Of a stretch of DNA of 64,000 bases, positions 12,026 through 24,385 are shown in pieces; position 1 is the first letter of the stretch; each line of letters begins with the position of its first letter. Under the pieces are notes generated by a model. It made no database searches. It was not told where the DNA came from and saw only the letters and a list, made by a program, of their open reading frames with translations. The DNA is from Malachius bipustulatus. Lineage: Eukaryota > Arthropoda > Insecta > Coleoptera > Melyridae. The position numbers and the translations under genes were made by a program. The stretch is taken from the NCBI GenBank assembly GCA_910589415.1, contig OU342634.1, forward strand, positions 16,303,144 through 16,367,143, read 5' to 3'.

Positions 12026-13309
12026 CTAGCTCTCTGTGGGATTTAATATTCTTCCTCCATAAATGAAATGGTCCTGTTCATTTTTCCAGTGCGTTACAGA
12101 AAACAAAAATGGATGATCGGCAATAAATTCATTTTCGCTTGCATTCAAATTTTCTTCGACTGGGTCTAAAACGCATGTGTCAATATTTTATGTACCTATA
12201 GGTATAATATATTTAAATATTATTATTACTTACCAGATTCAGATATTTCACCCAAACCCCGCTCATTTAAATTCATGTAAGCTTCATGGGAAATTTTGTT
12301 AACATAAGTTGTCTGCTCTTCAAAAATATTAAAAACATTTTTGGTTGCATCAAAAATGTCACCAAGTCCCATCTAAAAACAAACAAAAAATTATAATGTA
12401 ATTATTATTTTTGCAATGATTTTATTTTATTACCTCAGTTATAGATGTCTCATAATCAATAACATGTTTAAGATTTATTTTCGGTAAAGATACTTTAACT
12501 TTTTGGATTTCCAAACCACTACGAATGTTTTCAGGTTTGAGATCTAAAGTTCTGGCTTCAAGTGCTTTTAGACCGTCCTTATTAAAAGGTAATACAATGA
12601 ACATGCTCACTTCGTCGTTGTTGAAAGGTAGTTCAATAACTCGAGCATTTAGGCTTTCATCAACTTTGAACTTAAAACTTGAATCAAGAGTCATCATTTG
12701 TGCACTTACGCTCGTGTCGTTGTCTAGATAAAATGGTGCATACTGTGTGTTTTTTTGATCGAATTGCTTAGCCCAAGCTGCTTTACACTTTATAGAACTT
12801 ACAACAGTTATACCGGGTTCTTCTGATGATTTAATTGAAGTACCAAAATTACCCTCTACATCAGTCTTGAAATCTGATTTAATTTCTTCTGAGTTTTTAA
12901 CACGAAATTCATTGACTATGTCAATGGAAATATTTGGAAGATTACTTAATTCGTCTAGGACGTTATGGAAACCTGTAGATGTGGAACTCTGATCGGGCAG
13001 AAATAATACTTTTGCAACATTTTCTGAAGTAGGTGCTTTTGTTGCCTGATAAATTGAAGCTAGAGCTAAATGAGAACTAACAGGGGAGTAAACAATATTG
13101 CCTGGAGCTTTTGATAATATTATGTACCAAAAGTAACAAAAAGCTGTGCTTGCAAATTTTACCGTATCTTCTAAGCTTTTCTCTTGAGCAAAAATTGCAA
13201 TAATGACCAGAGATAGAGATAATATAAGGACTGTGAATTCTGCAATTAATTAATAAAATTAATTAAAAATATTAAAAAAAATATAATTTTGTGGGTACTT
13301 ACTACTCAT
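12026..13309 (-). CDS. Serpin 2, divergent and probably non-inhibitory
   Basis: Four minus-strand exons: 13309-13303 (7 nt: ATG, AGT, A), 13239-12434, 12372-12234 and 12165-12026 (TAG). All junctions are GT-AG and the phases close to 363 residues. The start CAAAATGA has a good context and opens MSKFTVLILSLSLVIIAIFA, a clear signal peptide. Serpin landmarks include GNIVYSPVSSHLALASIYQA, VIELPFNN, FIVLPF and the C-terminal IADHPFLFSVTHW with IYGGRILNP. Between strand 2A and strand 3A it is about 30 residues shorter than serpin 1, so the helix F region is largely missing, and the YFKGSW-type motif reads KCKAAW. The hinge reads NERGLGEISESG; P12-P9 are not small alanines, so loop insertion is unlikely. 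The family fold is secure and loss of inhibition is inferred. It lies on the same strand as serpin 1, about 8 kb away. Confidence 0.88.
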
Positions 13310-14175
13310 TTTGATATGTTTTCAGGCACCGACGTCAACAGATGTATACACACTCAAGCAATGAAATGCAGTGAGTAATAAATAAATGATATGAAGAAAA
13401 ACAAGAAGACAAAAATTTGATAGGATAAAGTTTAAAGAGATAACATTTCTAAAAACTTTCATACATTATTGTATCACTCGAATAACATAGTTGAATAAAC
13501 TGTTTTGAAGAACTAGCCACTAAAGATTAGTTTATCATATCTCGAAGGAGACCAATTTTTCCAAACCTTTTTCAATGAGAATTCCCTAACAATAGAAGAA
13601 ATAAATTATTAGTTTCTTTGTTTAATGTGTTTATTAGTTGATTATTTAATTTATCGAAATGAATGAGTTACTTATTACAAGAGCATCCAAACTATTTTAT
13701 GTCTGGACAATTTAGAGACAATTTATCCAACAATATAAACACTACATTCCTCATTATCTTTGATGGTTTCACTTTTTGACGATAAACACAATAACAGGCT
13801 AGTACCAACCACTAAATAATTTTATTTGGTAGCGTGATAGGTACATGTTTTGAAATATTTATTGTTTTCTAAATTAAGTATTTGATTTCGTTAAAAAAAA
13901 TGTAAAATATTTAATTTCACAATCTACTTGACCATTGAACTACATAATCTCAATGGAAGTTAGAGGGTAATTTATTTGACAAATTACAGAAAAAAAAACA
14001 AGATCTGAAATTTTTTATAAAAATGTCTAGCAATGGTTATATTAAAACTGAATCTATTTTTTTTTTGGTTTAGTGTTTGTCACTCTTGCTTTTCATGTTT
14101 TCATAAAATAGCAATTTCCTGTTTTTTTTAAATATTATATTATTTTTATAATTAAATCGAAGGTTTCTATTAATA
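13310..14175. other. Intergenic upstream of serpin 2
   Basis: AT-rich DNA with no recognised gene. It must contain the serpin 2 promoter on the minus strand, but no TATA box at a usual distance stands out. Confidence 0.5.
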
Positions 14176-15839
14176 GTAGAGAGGGTCTAACTTTCAAACC
14201 GCCTTGGACTCGAGAATTTTTTTTATTTATTTTTTTCATAAAGTTGGACCCCCTCTTCATTTTGGTGGCATTTTCAAAAATTTAATCGACGCCCTGGCGG
14301 AGAAATGTGCATGCGAAGACATCGGCAATGGGTTTTTTGCACATAACTCGCCTAATTCAACTCTGAGCATAGTAAATATCCTGTAGAAAAATGAAGAGCT
14401 CTCGAAGACGCGTAATTTGAACTTTGACTGGTCCAAATCGGTCAAACGGTTCTCGAGATATCGCATTTTCAATTTTAAGGCCCTTTATTCAGGGTTCCGC
14501 CGCGGTGCGAATACACCGCCGTCCGTGTTCGCGTGTTTTGCATGGAAAAAATCTACTTAGGGACTTAATTTTTTTTTTCATCGACAGACAGCAGTGTCCT
14601 CAATGATGTCTGAAATTTTGAAGTCGCTATCTCGATTAGAGAGGGCGGGGGAGGGGAAATCATAATTAAAATTCAAATTGCTATAACTCTCGCTAATATT
14701 GAGGCGTCGGGCCCAACCAATGGGAGATGACACTTTGGAATGCCTACTTTAAAATGTTTTTTTTTTTCTTCGATTCCGCCAATATTGGCAAGATGCCCGC
14801 AGAAAAACCGATTTTACTGCCCCTTTTTTTTTCTTAAAACTGTTTTTTTGCCATGAAAGAAGGGGGTGGGGGTAACTTTTTTTCGTTTTCAGACGGGAAT
14901 TTTTTTTATCTTTGATTTGAGCCCCAGTAGACCTCGATCGGACCATTATTAAGGTCACAGGGTCACCAAACGCGTTTGGTCCTGTAGAATGGCAAGGATT
15001 AGTGTTAGCGGATTCCGCTACCCGGCATTTTTTAGGGCTAAGTGTCCCCTTTCAAGATTTCCTTACCCCATGTCGCTATCTCAACTAGGGCCTGCACGCG
15101 GACGTGATATGTAAACCAATTAATCTAGCCGCGGAGCAGCGAGAGCCGGGAGCCAAGCCTAGCGCTCCCTCTCCTTTCTCTCTTCTCTCACAGACACACA
15201 CGCTAGATTAATTGGTCAATATTGGCGGAATCGAAGAAAAAAAAAATACCATTTTAAAGTAGGCATTACAAAGTGTCATCTCCCATTGGTTGGGCCCGAC
15301 GCCCCAATATTAGCGAAAGTTATAGCAATTTGAATTTTAATTATGATTTCCCCTCCCCCTCCCCCTCTAATCGAGATAGCGACTTCAAAATTTCAGGCAT
15401 CATTGAGGACACTGCTGTCTGTCGATGAAAAAAAAACTAAGTCCCTAAGTCGATTTTTTCCATGCAAAACACGCGAACACGGACGGCGGTGTATTCGCAC
15501 CGCGGCGGAATCCTGAAGAAAGGGCCTTAAAATTGAAAATGCGATATCTCGAGAACCGTTTGACCGATTTGGACCAGTCAAAGTTCAAATTACGCGTCTT
15601 CGAGAGCTCTTCATTTTTCGACAGGATATTTACTATGCTCAGAGTTGAATTAGGCGAGTTATGTGCAAAAAACCCATTGCCGATGTCTTCGCATGCACAT
15701 TTCTCCGCCAGGGCGTCGATGAAATTTTTGAAAATGCCACCAAAATGAAGAGCGGGTCCAACTTTATGAAAAAAAAAATCAAAAAAAATTCTCGAGTCCA
15801 AGGCGGATGGAGCCTTTTTTTTTGACAGACCCTCTCCAC
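14176..15839. mobile_element. Foldback element with arms of about 600 bp
   Basis: Flanked by TA on both sides (14174-14175 and 15840-15841). The left end GTAGAGAGGGTCT pairs with the right end AGACCCTCTCCAC. The arms are nearly continuous inverted copies to about 14790 and 15216; for example TTGGACTCGAG near 14206 is answered near 15793. Frames in one arm recur as mirror images in the other, so they are not genes. The loop carries a nested 102-bp inverted-repeat unit. TA duplication suggests a Tc1/mariner-like origin. It begins about 120 bp beyond the cinnamon stop codon. Confidence 0.85.
15115..15216. repeat. Nested small inverted-repeat unit in the foldback loop
   Basis: ACCAATTAATCTAGC at 15115-15129 and its exact reverse complement at 15202-15216 enclose a GC- and CT-rich spacer. 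Probably a tiny MITE inserted in the loop. Confidence 0.6.
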
Positions 15840-15961
15840 TATAAGTAATGGAACCTTTTCTGTTGGTAACTAGGTATATAAAAAAAATAATTTATGTAGG
15901 AAGTATGTAAGTATATAATATTTCGAGTCAAAGAATGAATGCATGTGAAGGTACATTTGTA

Positions 15962-18900
15962 TCAAAAACGCCCTATCATATAAACACTGTATTGTTCATT
16001 ATCTTTTGTCTCACTTTTTGACGGTAAATACAACAGGCCGTTTGCACCAATTACACTATTTAATCTGCTGCTGATTTGGTTCCCTGTTGATTCTGCAAAT
16101 ACCTTCCCCTGGTCGTTGCTTGATAACTTAACTCTCACAAATTCTGGTCTAATATCATTATTTTTCATGTGCTTCCCCTGTAAATAAATAGACTTTTTAA
16201 AGCTTGTCAGAAGTTTAAAATATTTTCATTTTATTATTCAATTTTTTGTTTCTGTTTGACAGCAGTTGAACCCCGAGATAATCCTAATTAAAGTTGAAAA
16301 ATAAGAGGACAACGCGATGAAGAGAACGATAATTAGTAAAAATGAAAGTAAAAAACATTCTATTCAGTTTTATTCCAAAATTTAGTTTTCTTCACATATG
16401 AAAAAATTAGGTAAATAAAGCTCCTTTGAGGGAAATGACCAAACAAACTAAAGTGGCAAAAAAGAGCCACTTTTTTACTTTTTGGATTGTATGACATATT
16501 AATTTTCCACTTTTATTTTAGCATTCTCTATATTGTTCAATATACAGGCTGATCAGTAACTCGCGCACTCTGTATACAGTGCGTCATAGAGTCCATTTAA
16601 ATGAAGAATAATTTAGAGACGTTTCGTTCTATTGGGTTGAAATTGTTTTTTTTTTAGTTATCTTCGTTACAAAAAAAAATATTCGATGATAAGTTTTTGA
16701 TTGAATCCCTCTATAGTCTCTGGAACGGATTGTGATTCATAAATTTTTTTCACAAAACCTCTATAGAGAAATGAAAATGTTGAAAATTGATAACATACCC
16801 AGGCAGCAAGGAATGTTCACTGAATGTTCCCTAAATGTTCACCGAATAAACAGACTTTCCGAATATTCAGGCAACGTTCAGATTCTAATGTTCGTTTTCA
16901 GACGTTGAATAAACATTCACTGAACATTAGATACTGAACATTCAAAATGCAATGTTTAATTAACATTCATACAATGTTTTAGATGAAATGTTTATTGCAC
17001 GCAATTACATACAGGTATACACTGACATCAGGTATAAATAACATATACCAAAAAAATTGGAAAATTACATGCTGAAACGAAAATATTTGGCTTAAAAGTT
17101 GATAAAAACCAGAATTATATTTATTATAATTATTACAAGGAGGTGTTGCGCGCGCAGCTCTCTTGTCTATTTCATTCCCAGTATTCTCTTGTCTTGTGTC
17201 CAATATGTCCGCTATTCTTGGCATTTCATCTTGTTTTTCTAAACTATGAATATACCTATGTATGTATAGGTATAAAAGTCACAATAAATTATCAGCAAGC
17301 TAAGTATTTTATGCTTGTCTGGTCGGAGAGAGAAGGTGCAGAGAGTGATGCAAACTAATCTAATTCTTCATCCCAGGTATTATAGGTAGGTATTATGATG
17401 TAGACAGGAAGAAGAAAAACAACATGGAAGAGCAAATGTGACCTTATAATAATAATAATAATTTATTGTTCACTGATGGATTGATAAATGGAATACACCT
17501 ACCTAATAAGTATTATTTTTTTCAGCTTTTCAGCTCCATAGGTAATACAATTCTTAGTGATGATCAGTTTGATAAAAAAAACAAACATTCACTCAACATT
17601 TAAAACTAATATTCATTGAATGTTTACAAATCTGTCGTTTTTCACATTGGCTAAATGTTCATTTTTAAATGTTCAGTAAACATTCATTCATAAATGTTCA
17701 CTAAAGCTTAAATCTGAACATTCACTGAACATTTAAAACTAATATTCATTGAATGTTTACGAATCTGTCGTTTCTAACATTGGCTGAATGTTCATTTTTA
17801 ACATTTAGTGAATGTTCGATTGCTGCCTAGGTACCTAAATCTGTAAGAAATTTGAAATTTGGCAACATATCTTTGGAAAAAAGGAACTTACAACAGCATT
17901 GCGGTAAGAAAATTTACAACTCTTCAAAAGTGAAGTGTATCAACGATTAATCAGTATAATCAATAAGTAGGGTCTGGCTATAATTCAAAAATGAAGAAAA
18001 ACTAGGGCCTTTTCAACAGCACTATGATTATGATAATGTTTACTCCTTTTTTTAAACCTACCTTAACAAACGCTTGTATTTTGGAATGAGAAAAATTAAC
18101 ATTTCTCTCGAAACTCTTCACAGCTGGAAGAACAAACAGAAGACAACACACACACGCCGATACGGGATTCCCGGGTAAACCAAACACCATTTTTTCTTTA
18201 TGATTAAAACTCAATGTGGCAAACGTTGTCGGTTTCCTGTAATCTCAACATCAATAAACACAAATAATTTTTTTTTAATCCATACCCGGGTTTCATGTTA
18301 ACCCTACCAAAGTGGACTTTTGCGTTGAAATCTTCAATTAGAACTTGCTTTATAACATCAAATTCACCCATGGAAACACCCCCAGTTGATATTAGGACAT
18401 CGTTCTTCTCAAGGGCTTGAGTTATACTTATTTTAACTGAATCTGGACTGGAAAAAAATTGTTACATCATTTTATTATAGTTTTTTTGCAGTTTTGTCTA
18501 TACAGACAGAAAAAATACAGGATGTAGTGATCAACTTATATGATTCTAAATATTACTCTTGATTAGAGTCAATATTACTTTGGTTGGACAAGGACAAGAC
18601 ATATTTATGAATGACATAGGTATTGCACAACAATATGCCATTCATTGATGCCGCGTTGTGAGTTAGAGGTGGAAATTCTAGACACGTGTTTCGTCCTACT
18701 TGGGACTCATCAGTACAATGCGTCTTTTTTAACTCTCATTAAACAGTGAGAGGATTAATGAAAAATAACTTTTTTTTTCAATATTACTTTACTTTCTGCT
18801 ATGACTTACTTATCTTTAGCAATACCACAATCATTTGCAGCAAATCCGTGTTCTTCTAATAGATTTAAAAGCATAACTTTATTGCTGTCACGAATTTTGC

Positions 18901-20583
18901 CAGGGCTTAGATCATCATGAAGTGATACCAATTCATTACCAGTGGAAAGGACTCCAATTTCAGGCTTTCTGGAACAAAAAATTGTTGTAGAAAATTGCTT
19001 TAATTGCTTACTCCATATAAACTGACAGGAATATCCAAATATCTATTTAAAAACGTTCAAATTTTTTTAACAATGCTAGCAACTTACCTATAAACTGCAA
19101 CTTTACGTTTCCCTAAAGCGGCCAAAACACCAATTGATGGTGCATCAATTCGAGCACCCTTGCACAACACCAGAGAACCTTTAGGAATGTCACTGCCAAT
19201 TTGTCTGCAAAAATTTTGCACTAATTATATAAAAATTGCTCAAAATAAATAATAATCTAAACAATTCTACCGAATATCCAAGTCTTTTGTTGGAGCTACA
19301 TCAACATTTATGATCAGTTCAGTGCTGCCATCTTCAGATACTTCTAAAAGAGTCGTATTTTCAACTTGGACGACAGCATTTGCTCCATTAGGAATCGCTG
19401 CACCTGTACTGATTCTGATCGCTTCACCAGGACCTAAACAAGTTTTATTCGGCTGAAAAATAAAAAAGCGACTTGGAGTTTAATTTTTTCACAGTAAAAC
19501 CTTCAACACATTCAATGTTGCAAAAGTTGTCCAGATTTCATGAAACAATCATATATCTTTAAATTTTTATTTCATATAGGTAGGTACATACCATATCACC
19601 AGCAGCTGCAGCATCCTTAACATTTCTCTGTCCGGAACCATCTTCAAATCTAACAGCATAACCATCCTTAATTGATGCTGGAAAAGCCGGAAAAGGTTCA
19701 TTAGCTATGATATCCTCAGCTAATATTCTATTTCTGGAAATTTCAACAGAAATACATTCTGTTGACTCTGTTGACTGATTGCATGATTCCAGAACAATTT
19801 TTAAAGCCTCATCAACTTCTAACAATGGATAAGGCGATGAACGTGGTCTTGCAGCTGCATTGTTTGTTTGCACCTTTAAAAAATAATTGAACTAAAAATG
19901 TTACCTATAGAATTTTTTTTTTTCAATTTATAAAAACAATACCATCCCTACAAGAAACCTGTCTTCTTACACAGTGTCAGTTATTTTCATCATACCTTGC
20001 TTGGTCCAATTTGTCCAGTAGCAGCACTCTTCTGAACTTTTTCATGAGTTATAGCAACAGAATCAGCATCATCCCTTAACAGTTCGACAGCATGAGGAAT
20101 GACAGTACTGACAAAATTAAAACATTCGGTTGCTCCTTTAACACTTCCAGGTAGATTAATTATTAAAGTATTATGTCTTATACCACACACCCCCCTACTT
20201 AACATTGCCATGTCAGTAACAGCAAGACTTTTTGAGATCATAGAATACGCAATCCCACTAGCTTCACGTTGAATAACTTCTTTGGTAGCTTCGGGAGTAA
20301 CATCTCGACGAGAAAACCCGGTTCCGCCTGTTGTCAGAATTACCTCACAAGGTTTCTTTCCTGGCATATGATGATTTGTATGGGAAACTTCGGACCAAAG
20401 CTTCAAAGTTTTAGATATTATGGATTTTTCATCAGGTACAATCGATGTGAATGTGGTTGAATTCGGGAAGAGTTGGTTTATTAATTTGACCAGAGCTGGA
20501 CCAGAGGAATCTGTTTTGGTTTTGTTATGACATGAGTCACTTACTGTAACAATATTTCTCTCGTTAGAATAAAACGTCTGCAT
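15962..20583 (-). CDS. cin: Cinnamon/gephyrin, MogA-MoeA molybdenum cofactor synthase
   Basis: Eight minus-strand exons: 20583-19996, 19873-19592, 19452-19271, 19204-19088, 18968-18810, 18447-18286, 18236-18062 and 16177-15962. All phases close to 626 residues, near the known fly protein. ATG is the first start after an in-frame TAA about 33 bases upstream. Exon 1 is the MogA-like domain, which adenylates molybdopterin: TVSDSC at the N-terminus and GGTGFSRRDVTPEAT. Exons 2-8 are the MoeA-like domain, which inserts molybdate: SIKDGYAV, TGAAIPNGANAVVQVE, VLSTGNEL, STGGVSMGEFDV, GRVNMKPGKPTTFATL, GLPGNPVSA, and domain IV with STGNQISSRL. The linker between domains is short, unlike in vertebrate gephyrin. 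No frameshift or missing core motif was seen. Intron 5 carries a hammerhead ribozyme and intron 7 a 1-kb transposon. Confidence 0.96.
16801..17828. mobile_element. TIR element in cinnamon intron 7
   Basis: AGGCAGCAA at the left end and TTGCTGCCT at the right end enclose 1,028 bp. Both subterminal zones are packed with copies of an AATGTTCA / TGAACATT motif in both orientations. A direct repeat of about 115 bp lies near the right end (17583-17697 and 17717-17816). No transposase is visible and the target duplication is unclear. It makes up over half of the 1.9-kb last intron. Confidence 0.75.
18652..18722 (-). ncRNA. Hammerhead ribozyme (Penelope/schistosome type)
   Basis: On the minus strand the core CTGATGA (18713-18707) is followed by stem II GTCC, loop CAAGTA, GGAC, then CGAAAC and a self-complementary ACACGTGT that ends in the cleavage triplet GTC (18683-18681). 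All invariant core bases are present. The expected cut is between 18681 and 18680. Outer stem I can form between CGCATTGT and ACAACGCG (7 of 8 pairs). Stem II, its loop and the minimal stem III closely resemble known hammerheads of schistosome satellites and Penelope-like retroelements, which often act as dimers because stem III is so short. It lies wholly in intron 5 of cinnamon (18448-18809) in the sense orientation. Activity is inferred. Confidence 0.85.
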
Positions 20584-20619
20584 TAATATTACCGCGAGGA
20601 AGGTATAGGTACTTTATAT

Positions 20620-21120
20620 AGGATGTTTCAAAACATGTGTCGAAAAATGAAAGGTGTGATTCCTTGACGTGTTTTAAGAAAAAAATCCTATTACCATAGT
20701 CCGTCAACCTACCGCTTTCGAGAGACAAATTTTTTTTTAAATTTTTTTGACCATAATATGAGATATAAAAATGAACTTTTGTACACATCTTATCTTTAAC
20801 AAGATTACTACTGTTATAAGCGCTACTTAAATTTCTTTCCATATGACAGTGGCGCAGATTTTAGGGTTGCTTGAAATTTTTTTGCACCTAATTTCTCAGA
20901 CACTGGGAAAATTGGCATTCTGAAAGCACCTTTTAAATTGTTAATATTTTTTTCTCAAGCGGTTCCCGAGATATCTTTTAAAAACTGTAAAAATTAGCTC
21001 TTTTTAACACCCTGTATCTCGAAAACGGTACATTTGCGGACCAATGTTAATAGAAATTTTTTCCTAGAACGAGGCAGCGATCACACCTTTTATTTTCCGA
21101 CACATGTTTTGAAAAACACT
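20620..21120. mobile_element. Foldback element just upstream of the cinnamon start
   Basis: TTTCAAAACATGTGTCG at the left end is answered by CGACACATGTTTTGAAAA at the right. AAAGGTGTGAT and ATCACACCTTT follow just inside. The nearer end is under 40 bp from the cinnamon ATG, so the gene's 5' leader or promoter must be in or beyond this element. It is related to the element at 32580-33140 (shared CTCGAAAACGGTAC and TGCGGACC motifs). Confidence 0.75.
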
Positions 21121-21425
21121 GATGTTAGAATTTTGAATAATAATTTTCGATAAATCCGTAAAGTTAAAATGAAACACCCTAGTCCTTACCTGTTAGAACA
21201 CCAAACCTAATTCGAAGATCGGTCATTTTTAGAAGGTACCTATAGGTACTTTAATACCAATCCAGTATCAGAAATAGAAAAGAATAAACGCAGGTATAGC
21301 AGTTACTTACTGATTCAAAACCTAAAACAAAAATCCATTTATTTCAAGTCTTTTAATAAGTAAATAGTTATAAATGAAAAAATTAATAAAAAATAAAAAA
21401 GTAAATAAATATACATATACTTATA

Positions 21426-21632
21426 CCTCACGGCCGAAATAACGTGCAGTAACTAAAGAAAAAAGACTATTTCGGAGAAATAGCAAATAGAAACTTTTCA
21501 GGAAGAACATTTTCATTGGAGGAGAAGAGGCAAATAGAAATGTCCATCCTGACGTAAGTTTCTGCTTGACGTTTCTGCTCGAAATTGATTTTTTTGTAAT
21601 GTCAGTTACTTCACGTTATTTTGGCCGTGAGG
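21426..21632. mobile_element. MITE of 207 bp
   Basis: CCTCACGGCCGAAATAACGT at the left and ACGTTATTTTGGCCGTGAGG at the right form TIRs of about 29 bp with two or three mismatches. No coding capacity. Confidence 0.75.
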
Positions 21633-24385
21633 ATAGGTGAATGTTCAAAAAGGGAACACAATTCATTATCGAAGGTCTACTTTTGAACAACAGATCCATA
21701 AATAATTTTGTAATTATTATCGGCAGGCAGTAAAACAGGAAAAGTTATGAAAGATGTTTTTATTTTGAGATTTAAATAAACGGGGACACTCTATCACTAC
21801 TGCTCGTCTAGGTTTTTATTGCAATAACTAAAAAAAAAAAAACGAATCAAGGTTTCGAATCAAGTAATCAAGGAATCAAGAACTTCCGGTTTTCAGATTA
21901 AGGCTACTCTTTGGTAGGTAATTGGCTACCCAAAATAGTGATCTACAGGGTTGTATTTAAAAATTTTGCAAACTCTTAACTTAATTAAAAGTAGCATATC
22001 TTAGAACTGTATTTTTTATATTTTAAATTACATTTTTGGAAACACGCACCCCCTTACTTAAAAACAATTTTATTCTTGATTTAATTTACTTTGAATCAAA
22101 CTTAAAACTCATTTTGAAATTAAAGTAAAATTAGGCGTTATTTTGCTTGATCCTGTTGAGCCAAAGATGATTTGGAGTGTTTTCAAAATTTAACATTAGC
22201 TAGTTTCAGCTAGCTCCGCCGTCTGCATAACAACTATAGGATAAAAAAATTGAACGGAGATTCAAAAAAGTGTACTACGATCTTATACATTGACCTACCA
22301 TATAGTAGGTAGATAGAACATTTGATACCATAGGAAGTCTTTTGTTGAGGTATCAGCGTTTTCTTGAAACAGCATAAAGCTGTTCCACCTTATCGGCGGA
22401 ATTTAGAATTTGAAAATATTTTTTATGTTTTTGAGTTATAAACAAATGAAAAACGCTATTTCCAATTTTTAAAGTTTTTTTTTCATTAAAAACGGTTCAA
22501 GTATCGGAAAACGGCTTACATGTTCCTATTTTAACTTTTTATGCATCTATGACGCACTTAGATGCTAGATGAAATTTTTATACAGGATCGATCGTGAAAA
22601 ATCTGATAATTTCATCACCCTATATAAAAATTCTAGGTATCTAAAAACTGTAATATAACACTGTAAAACTCAAAATAGCTGCAAAGTAATAAGCATTTAA
22701 AGGTAAGGCATTTGAGATATTTGGAGCTGTTTTCGATGCACAACAATTCAAAATTGCGATTTTAATTTTAATTTGTTTATAACAACTCATATAGCCCACT
22801 CCAATTTAAACTGCAACGGTTACAAACCATTCTAATTGGATTTTCTCAGGAAATATGAAAATACAAATAAAATACATAGGTATACAAATAAAAAAAAATA
22901 GACAATGTCGTCAGTACTGAGCCAAAATGAACAACCTGTATAAAATTTTGTTACATCACTTTAAAGTATATGAAATTATAAAATTGACCTTTTTTTCATT
23001 TTTTTAAACTCAAAATTTAAGGATTTATTGAGGAGTACCAGTACTTTTTTAAATTTCAACACCCCTGTAAACCTATGTGAAAAAATCCGGCGACTTTCTA
23101 CTTTCTATAGTTCTACCACTAATTAAGTATTCATTTATTAATTAGGTACTAGGTAGGTATATGCGTGTTGTTATTCTTTACATTTTGGAGGGTAAGCTTT
23201 ACAAATGGCAACACTGCAGACAAATTTAATGTCAACTATACGCGATCACAATTAACAGCCAAGTCGATTGTTTTCTGTTTTCGCTCTAGCTCTCTCAAAC
23301 ATTCGCATCAACAACAACAAGTAATGCTTAACCTCAAATAAATATTATATCCATGTAATTCTAAGTACCTACTCGATAAAAATAATGAAGGAAAGATATT
23401 TTTAATTTATTCCTTTCGAGTGTTGAAATGGCCGAGTTACCTACCTAATAAGAGACAGGCCAATGCAGCTCTCCGATTAAGAGGAAAGAAGAAGAAGAAC
23501 CCTTCAAGGGGTAAGGGGGTTTTAGTAACCTATAAGATATAAGGGAGGGGGGTTACCCGGTTACCCTTGCCGGGGGTTACCTAATAATAAGTAGGTAGGG
23601 TAGAGGTTTTGGGTGTTGGGTCATTATTTACATCTGGGTTAATATTAATATGATTGTATGTACGCTGAGAACAAGCTTAATGCGGAAGACGTTTTGATCA
23701 ATTTACCCCATAGCAAATTGGAAAATAATAATTACCTAAGTACTAAGTAGGTATTGCAAAACTGCAAGTTGAGACAGAAACATTTAATTTAAAGCGCACT
23801 CGGTACTTTAAAGAGTTATAGTAGGTACCTACTTACCTAGAATAAAAAGTTGTTTAGATGCGTAATTTTTATCAAACTTTAATTGAAATCATTTATTAAG
23901 GAACTTAAATCCCATTGAACGTGTTTTCGTCTAAAGGCGACCAGAGATGAGCATAATTTTGTCCCACATCGTATCAAATGAAAAGTATTGATAATGATAG
24001 GATAGGAGGTAGGTTAGGTCACTTAGGTACCACTTCCAGGCAGCAGAGGTCGAGATCGAGATTCCGACAGAGTATTTTTTTTATCTTATTACAGTTTCAT
24101 GGCTTGATTTATTTATATCTAGCAACTACAACCTTGAGTTCCCAAACATAGATGGAGCCAGGCAGTCTAAAATAATGTACGCAAGTACATTCAAAATAAA
24201 TCCCTCATCAATCATTTTTCTTACGGTTCATTTAACATGTTTACACAAACAGGAAATTGCGGAAGCTGATTAGACAATATTTTTTATTTAATGTCCTGAT
24301 GCGAAATGATGCACTTTAATAAGAGAGAATTTTTTTTTAAAAGATCCTTTGCGCAATTTATTGCAATAATAGCGCGAGGTAGTAT
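21633..24385. other. Gene-free region with a dispersed repeat
   Basis: No gene seen. About 22745-23070 is a diverged copy of a repeat also found at 31510-31830 and, in part, at 35600-35705. All share ATTTGTTTATAAC, and the first two also share a GAGGGGTACC / GAGGAGTACC stretch. Microsatellite-like TAGGTA runs are frequent. Confidence 0.5.

Noticed and set aside
15393..15801. Frames repeated at 14204-14606 and 15393-15801 as a duplicated gene
   Set aside because: They are mirror images in the two arms of one foldback element.
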